The position numbers and the translations under genes are program-made. DNA of 9,377 nt from the NCBI GenBank assembly GCA_020161965.1, contig JAIUNH010000115.1, forward strand, positions 1 to 9,377, given 5' to 3'. The notes under the pieces are model-generated. The model did not search any database. It saw only the letters and a list, made by a program, of their open reading frames with translations, and was not told the origin of the DNA. Shown in pieces: positions 6,482 through 9,377 of the stretch. This DNA comes from Pseudomonadota bacterium (GTDB taxonomy: Bacteria; Pseudomonadota; Alphaproteobacteria; CACIAM-22H2). The number at the start of each line of letters is the position of its first letter. Position 1 is the stretch's first letter.

Positions 6482-7545
6482 GTTTCGCGGAAAAGCTGGA
6501 CAAGGTGCTCGCGCGCCAGCGCGAATTGGGCGATCTGCTCGCCTCGGGCAATGTCGATCCGAAATCCTTCGCCAAAGTGTCGAAGGAATTCTCCGACCTC
6601 GAGCCCGTCGTGGCCGCGGTCCAATCCTTGCGCAAGTCGCAGGCCGAACTCGCGGAGCTCGAAACCCTGCGCAGCGAAGGCGATGCCGATATGCGCGCGA
6701 TGGCGGAGGCCGAATATTTCGACCTGAAAGCCAAATTGCCCGAGCGCGAACGCGACGTGCAATTGATGCTGCTGCCCAAGGACGCGGCCGACGAGAAAAA
6801 CGCGATCCTGGAAGTGCGCGCCGGCACGGGCGGCGAGGAAGCGGCGTTGTTCGCCGCCGCCTTGTTCCGCATGTATCAGCGTTATTCGGCCGCGCGCGGC
6901 TGGCGGTTCGAGACGATGGAACTCGCCGAGACGGGCCTTGGCGGCTTCAAGGAAGCGGTCGCGAATATCTCGGGGGCCGGCGTGTTCGCGCGCCTCAAAT
7001 TCGAATCCGGCGTGCATCGCGTGCAACGCGTGCCCGAAACCGAGACGCAAGGCCGCATCCACACCTCGACCGCCACGGTCGCGGTGCTGCCGGAAGCCGA
7101 GGAAGTCGACGTGCAGATCAACGAGAAGGATCTGCGTATCGACGTGTTCCGCTCCTCCGGTCCCGGCGGCCAGTCGGTCAACACGACCGACAGCGCGGTC
7201 CGCATCACCCATATCCCGACCGGCGTCGTCGTCTCGCAGCAGGACGAAAAATCGCAGCACAAGAACAAGGCCAAGGCGCTGAAGATTTTGCGCGCCCGGC
7301 TGTACGAAGCCGAGCGCGAACGCCAAGCCGCCAGCCGTTCGGCCGATCGCAAAGGCCAGGTCGGGACGGGCGACCGGTCGGAGCGCATCCGCACCTATAA
7401 TTTCCCGCAAGGCCGGGTCAGCGACCATCGCATCAACCTGACGGTCTACGAGATCGACAAGATGATGGAAGGCGAAGGCCTCGACCGCTTCATCGACGCG
7501 TTGATCGCCGAAGACCGCGCGGCGAAATTGGCGTCGCTGCCGTGA
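6478..7545 (+). CDS. prfA: Peptide chain release factor 1
   Basis: Recognises UAA and UAG in the ribosomal A site and triggers release of the finished protein. The 355-residue product is the normal RF1 length. It has an N-terminal helical domain (about 1-100) and AGTGGEEAALFAA. The codon-recognition tripeptide of the RF1 type is P186-E187-T188 in RVPETETQGRIHTS; RF2 would have SPF. The catalytic GGQ at 230-232 lies in SSGPGGQSVNTTDSAVR. The start lies inside the hemA stop (ATGA, four-base overlap) and the stop lies inside the prmC start (GTGA), so translation of the three genes should be coupled. PrmC, encoded next, methylates the GGQ glutamine, a classic enzyme-substrate neighbourhood. Confidence 0.97.
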   Translation: MSFAEKLDKVLARQRELGDLLASGNVDPKSFAKVSKEFSDLEPVVAAVQSLRKSQAELAELETLRSEGDADMRAMAEAEYFDLKAKLPERERDVQLMLLPKDAADEKNAILEVRAGTGGEEAALFAAALFRMYQRYSAARGWRFETMELAETGLGGFKEAVANISGAGVFARLKFESGVHRVQRVPETETQGRIHTSTATVAVLPEAEEVDVQINEKDLRIDVFRSSGPGGQSVNTTDSAVRITHIPTGVVVSQQDEKSQHKNKAKALKILRARLYEAERERQAASRSADRKGQVGTGDRSERIRTYNFPQGRVSDHRINLTVYEIDKMMEGEGLDRFIDALIAEDRAAKLASLP

Positions 7546-8405
7546 ACGATCTGCCGCCTGTTCCCGCCGGAACCCTGTTGACCGAGATCCGCACGGCGTT
7601 GACGGATGCCGGGATCGACAATCCGCGTTTGGAAGCGCGGCTGATCGTCGGCGCGTCCGCCGGTTTGACGACCGAGCAATTGATCGCGCGGCCCGAAGCG
7701 CCGGTCGATGCCGTGTCGGCTGCTTTCGCCCGGGCGCTTGCCGAGCGCCGCGCCGATGGGGCGCCGATCGCCTATCTGCTCGGCAGCCGGGAATTTTGGA
7801 GTCTCGATTTCGCTGTGACGGGGGCGACCCTCGTGCCGCGCCCGGATAGCGAAACGCTGATCGAGGCGGCGCTCGCGCGCTGCGCCGCGTGGGACAAATC
7901 CTGGCGCGTGGCCGATTTGGGCACGGGCAGCGGCTGTTTGCTGCTCGCCTTCCTGTCCGAGCGGCCGTTTGCGATGGGGGTGGGTGTGGATCGCTCGGAA
8001 GAAGCGCTCGTCGTCGCCAAGCGCAACGCGCATGCGCTGCGCCTGGACGGTCAGGCGGGGTTCGTGTGCGGCGATTGGACCGCGTCGCTCGCCGGGAAAT
8101 TCGATCTGATCCTGTCGAACCCGCCTTACATTCCGACCGGCGATATCGAGCATTTGTCGCGTGAAGTGCGCGATTACGAGCCGTTCGACGCGCTGGACGG
8201 CGGTAAGGACGGGCTCGATTGCTATCGCGTTATCGTCGCCGAGCTGCCGCGTTTGCTTGCACCCGGCGGTGCGGTGGTGTTCGAAGTGGGGATGGGCCAG
8301 GCCGAGGACGTCGCCGATTTGTGCCGGGCGGCGGGTTTGACGGTCGAATCCGTCCGCCGCGATTTGGGCGGGGTGGCGCGTTGCGTCGTTGCATCAAGAG
8401 TCTGA
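7542..8405 (+). CDS. prmC: Peptide chain release factor N5-glutamine methyltransferase
   Basis: Uses S-adenosylmethionine to methylate the side-chain amide of the GGQ glutamine in release factors, raising termination efficiency. The 287-residue product has an N-terminal helical substrate-binding domain (about 1-75), then REFWSLDF and LVPRPDSETLIEA. The Rossmann methyltransferase fold follows, with SAM-binding DLGTGSG at 125-131 and the amide-binding motif NPPY at 193-196 (NPPYIPTGD). The start is GTG 7542, overlapping the prfA stop by four bases with no Shine-Dalgarno of its own, which fits translational coupling. The last two sense codons and the stop (AGA GTC TGA, from 8397) are the first nine bases of the inverted-repeat element that follows, so the natural C-terminus may have been altered by two residues. 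Confidence 0.96.
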   Translation: MNDLPPVPAGTLLTEIRTALTDAGIDNPRLEARLIVGASAGLTTEQLIARPEAPVDAVSAAFARALAERRADGAPIAYLLGSREFWSLDFAVTGATLVPRPDSETLIEAALARCAAWDKSWRVADLGTGSGCLLLAFLSERPFAMGVGVDRSEEALVVAKRNAHALRLDGQAGFVCGDWTASLAGKFDLILSNPPYIPTGDIEHLSREVRDYEPFDALDGGKDGLDCYRVIVAELPRLLAPGGAVVFEVGMGQAEDVADLCRAAGLTVESVRRDLGGVARCVVASRV

Positions 8406-8429
8406 TCCGGTGGGATTGAACCACCTGCG
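8397..8429 (+). repeat. Left terminal inverted repeat of the element
   Basis: Thirty-three bases, beginning AGAGTCTGATCC, that pair with 8634-8666. Within the arm is a local hairpin: GGTGG (8409-8413), loop GATTGAA (8414-8420), CCACC (8421-8425). The first nine bases are also the end of prmC. Confidence 0.85.
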
Positions 8430-8457
8430 CCGCAGGGATTTTGTGACGCAGGCAGGA

Positions 8458-8497
8458 GAAGGGCGCCGCGCGTAGTGGTTCTACGCGCCAGCCCTTC
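8458..8497 (+). repeat. Internal hairpin of the left half
   Basis: GAAGGGC (8458-8464) pairs with GCCCTTC (8491-8497). After a small internal loop, GCGCGTAG (8468-8475) pairs with CTACGCGC (8481-8488) around the loop TGGTT (8476-8480). Fifteen base pairs in all. No T-run follows, so it is not a standard terminator, though it could slow or end transcription from prmC. Confidence 0.75.
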
Positions 8498-8566
8498 GAC
8501 GCCCCTGCGGCGCAAAAGAACGCGGCCCTTCGGGTTGGGTTCCGGCGGGCGCCCGCTTCGTTGTGA

Positions 8567-8598
8567 CCCTTGCCGATAGAACCACTATCGGCTTCGGG
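8567..8598 (-). repeat. Internal hairpin of the right half
   Basis: GCCGATAG (8572-8579) pairs with CTATCGGC (8585-8592) around AACCA (8580-8584), with CCC (8567-8569) and GGG (8596-8598) able to pair outside. Read on the minus strand the core is TAGTGGTTCTA, the same as the left hairpin core on the plus strand. Confidence 0.75.
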
Positions 8599-8633
8599 AC
8601 ACGCCTCGCGGATCGCGCGCGCCGGACGCCCAA

Positions 8634-8666
8634 CGCAGGTGATTCAATCTCACCGGATCAGACTCT
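8634..8666 (-). repeat. Right terminal inverted repeat of the element
   Basis: The partner of the left arm. Its local hairpin is GGTGA (8638-8642), loop TTCAATC (8643-8649), TCACC (8650-8654). The two differences from the left arm are bases 8642 and 8650, which pair with each other. Confidence 0.85.
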
Positions 8667-8959
8667 GGGGCAACCCCCTGAAACCCCTCGGCAAAAAAGC
8701 GCTTGGAAAGAAATTGCGGGGGCTTTAGCTTGGGATCGAATGAAGGGCGTCGCCGGGTTTAAGCCGGAAGCGCCGATGGGCCTGGCCCGATAGGCCGGCC
8801 GATTTAGCCATCGCGAAATTCCGATCCGACCGAAACGCCCCTTGGGGGTGCCGGTGTCGCGGGACTCGCGGGTCACCCGAGGCTACGAAGGTGAATGGGC
8901 GAATCCCCGGAGGTCCGGGCGATTTCGCCGTTTGAACGTCAAGGAACCGGAGTTCGGTA
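8667..8959 (+). other. Non-coding stretch between the repeat element and the DUF4167 gene
   Basis: About 290 bases with no reading frame I can support on either strand. It holds several small self-complementary pieces: GGGG-CAA-CCCC at 8667-8677 directly after the element, CCCCTTGGGG and CTCG/CGAG-type pieces around 8840-8880, and the best hairpin at 8898-8929. It probably includes the promoter and leader of the DUF4167 gene, but I cannot place a convincing -35/-10 pair. I do not match it to any riboswitch or small RNA I know. Confidence 0.4.
8898..8929 (+). promoter_or_regulatory. Hairpin 30 bases before the DUF4167 start
   Basis: An outer stem GGCGAA (8898-8903) with TTCGCC (8924-8929) encloses an inner stem CCCGG (8906-8910) with CCGGG (8915-8919) and an AGGT loop. 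It is followed by GTTTG, not a T-run. It may be a leader structure; its function is unknown. Confidence 0.35.
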
Positions 8960-9377
8960 ATGAAGCGGCAGCGCAACAATCGCGGCGGGCATCACGGCGG
9001 CGGTCAGAACCACGGCAATATGCACCGTGGCGGCGGTGGTGGTGGCGGCGGGCAACGCTCGAACGTCCCGTTCCGCGCCCAGACCTTCGACTCGAACGGT
9101 CCGGAAGTGCGCATCCGCGGCAACGCGTTCCAGGTGCTGGAGAAGTACCTCGCCTTGGCGCGCGACGCGTCGTCGTCGGGCGACCGGGTGGCGGCGGAAA
9201 ACTACTACCAGCACGCCGAACACTATTTTCGCATGATCAATGCGAACCAGGAACAGTTCCCCCAGCAGCGCCCGCCCCAGCAGGGTTATCAGCAGGGCCA
9301 GCCGCAGCAGGGTTTTGCACCCAGCGAAGGCGGCGGCCAGCCGGGAATGGAACAAGCCCCGGGCATGGGCCCGCAGC
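8960..9377 (+). CDS. DUF4167 protein, N-terminal part (runs off the right edge)
   Basis: The frame is open from ATG 8960 to the window end (139 codons). It is preceded by GGAG (8949-8952) seven bases before the start. The first 32 residues are basic and rich in Gly, Asn, His and Arg (MKRQRNNRGGHHGGGQNHGN). The DUF4167 core follows at about 41-105: QTFDSNGPEVRIRGNAFQVL, KYLALARDASSSGDRVAAEN and YYQHAEHYFRMINANQEQF. After it comes a low-complexity tail of Gln, Pro and Gly (PQQRPPQQGYQQGQPQQG) that continues off the edge. DUF4167 proteins are typical of alphaproteobacteria and commonly lie after prmC. Their function is not established; the basic glycine-rich start suggests nucleic-acid binding, which is inference. 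Confidence 0.92.
   Translation, partial: MKRQRNNRGGHHGGGQNHGNMHRGGGGGGGGQRSNVPFRAQTFDSNGPEVRIRGNAFQVLEKYLALARDASSSGDRVAAENYYQHAEHYFRMINANQEQFPQQRPPQQGYQQGQPQQGFAPSEGGGQPGMEQAPGMGPQ

Larger units (their letters stand above)
8397..8666. repeat. 270-base inverted-repeat element made of two diverged half-copies (MITE-like or structured RNA)
   Basis: The element is bounded by 33-base arms (8397-8429 and 8634-8666) that are reverse complements except at two positions. Each half also has an internal hairpin about 80 bases from its outer end (8458-8497 and 8567-8598). Their central 11 bases are identical when the halves are read in opposite directions, but their stems differ in sequence while staying fully paired. 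Near the middle is the perfect palindrome GCGGGCGCCCGC (8545-8556). Inside the left half TGCGCCGCAGGG (8426-8437) pairs with CCCTGCGGCGCA (8503-8514). No transposase or convincing reading frame is present, and I see no target-site duplication at the borders. It is non-coding apart from the nine bases shared with prmC. It could be a non-autonomous mobile element, a REP/BIME-like repeat or a transcribed structured RNA. Confidence 0.8.

Noticed and set aside
6133..7428. A 431-codon minus-strand frame opposite hemA and prfA
   Set aside because: Antisense shadow of strongly conserved plus-strand genes; no start signal or domain.
8397..8410. Similarity of the element end to the start of 16S rRNA (AGAGT-TGATCC)
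   Set aside because: The match stops after about a dozen bases and the following sequence is not rRNA.
8458..8497. Rho-independent terminator for the hemA-prfA-prmC unit
   Set aside because: The stem is strong but no T-run follows on either strand.
8397..8666. A complete tRNA gene
   Set aside because: Only T-arm and acceptor-like pieces are present at both ends; there is no D-arm and anticodon arm at tRNA spacing.
8658..8876. A 72-codon minus-strand frame in the non-coding stretch after the element
   Set aside because: It begins within hairpin-rich DNA, lacks a Shine-Dalgarno and shows no family features; its end overlaps the right terminal repeat.
8858..8929. Cobalamin-type riboswitch before the DUF4167 gene
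   Set aside because: GGAGGTCCGGG is only loosely like a B12 box and the other core segments are missing.

Overview
The window is GC-rich and reads as chromosomal housekeeping DNA of an alphaproteobacterium, most like the Rhodospirillales. The best evidence is the set of neighbours (nitrogen-PTS enzyme I, RodZ-like protein, IspG, PrfA, PrmC, then a DUF4167 protein) and the DUF4167 protein itself, a family typical of alphaproteobacteria.

Layout. Bases 1-166 hold the start of an unrecognised gene on the minus strand. Bases 256-477 hold a short plus-strand frame. Its end is the C-terminus of a nitronate monooxygenase/FabK-like flavoprotein, but its beginning looks like an unrelated lipoprotein leader, so the left edge looks like a rearrangement or an assembly join. 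From 477 the order is normal: ptsP (477-2750), a 156-base gap, rodZ-like (2907-3992), ispG (4068-5186), hemA encoding glutamyl-tRNA reductase (5225-6481), prfA (6478-7545) and prmC (7542-8405), all on the plus strand. hemA, prfA and prmC overlap by four bases each (ATGA, GTGA) and are almost certainly co-translated. A 554-base non-coding stretch follows, then a DUF4167 gene (8960 onward) that runs off the right edge.

How the genes work together. PtsP heads the nitrogen phosphotransfer chain. RodZ-like protein links the cell-shape cytoskeleton to the membrane, and IspG makes isoprenoid precursors. HemA reduces glutamyl-tRNA for tetrapyrrole synthesis. PrfA ends translation at UAA/UAG, and PrmC methylates the glutamine of its GGQ motif.

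The most unusual object lies between prmC and the DUF4167 gene: a 270-base element (8397-8666) bounded by 33-base near-perfect inverted repeats. It is built as two diverged, inverted half-copies. The only two differences between the terminal arms form one compensatory base-pair change in a small hairpin. An internal hairpin appears in both halves with an identical 11-base core and three compensatory changes in its stem. Each end, read outward, looks like the last part of a tRNA (T-arm plus seven-base acceptor strand). The left end supplies the last two codons and the stop of prmC. I do not recognise it as a named repeat family.
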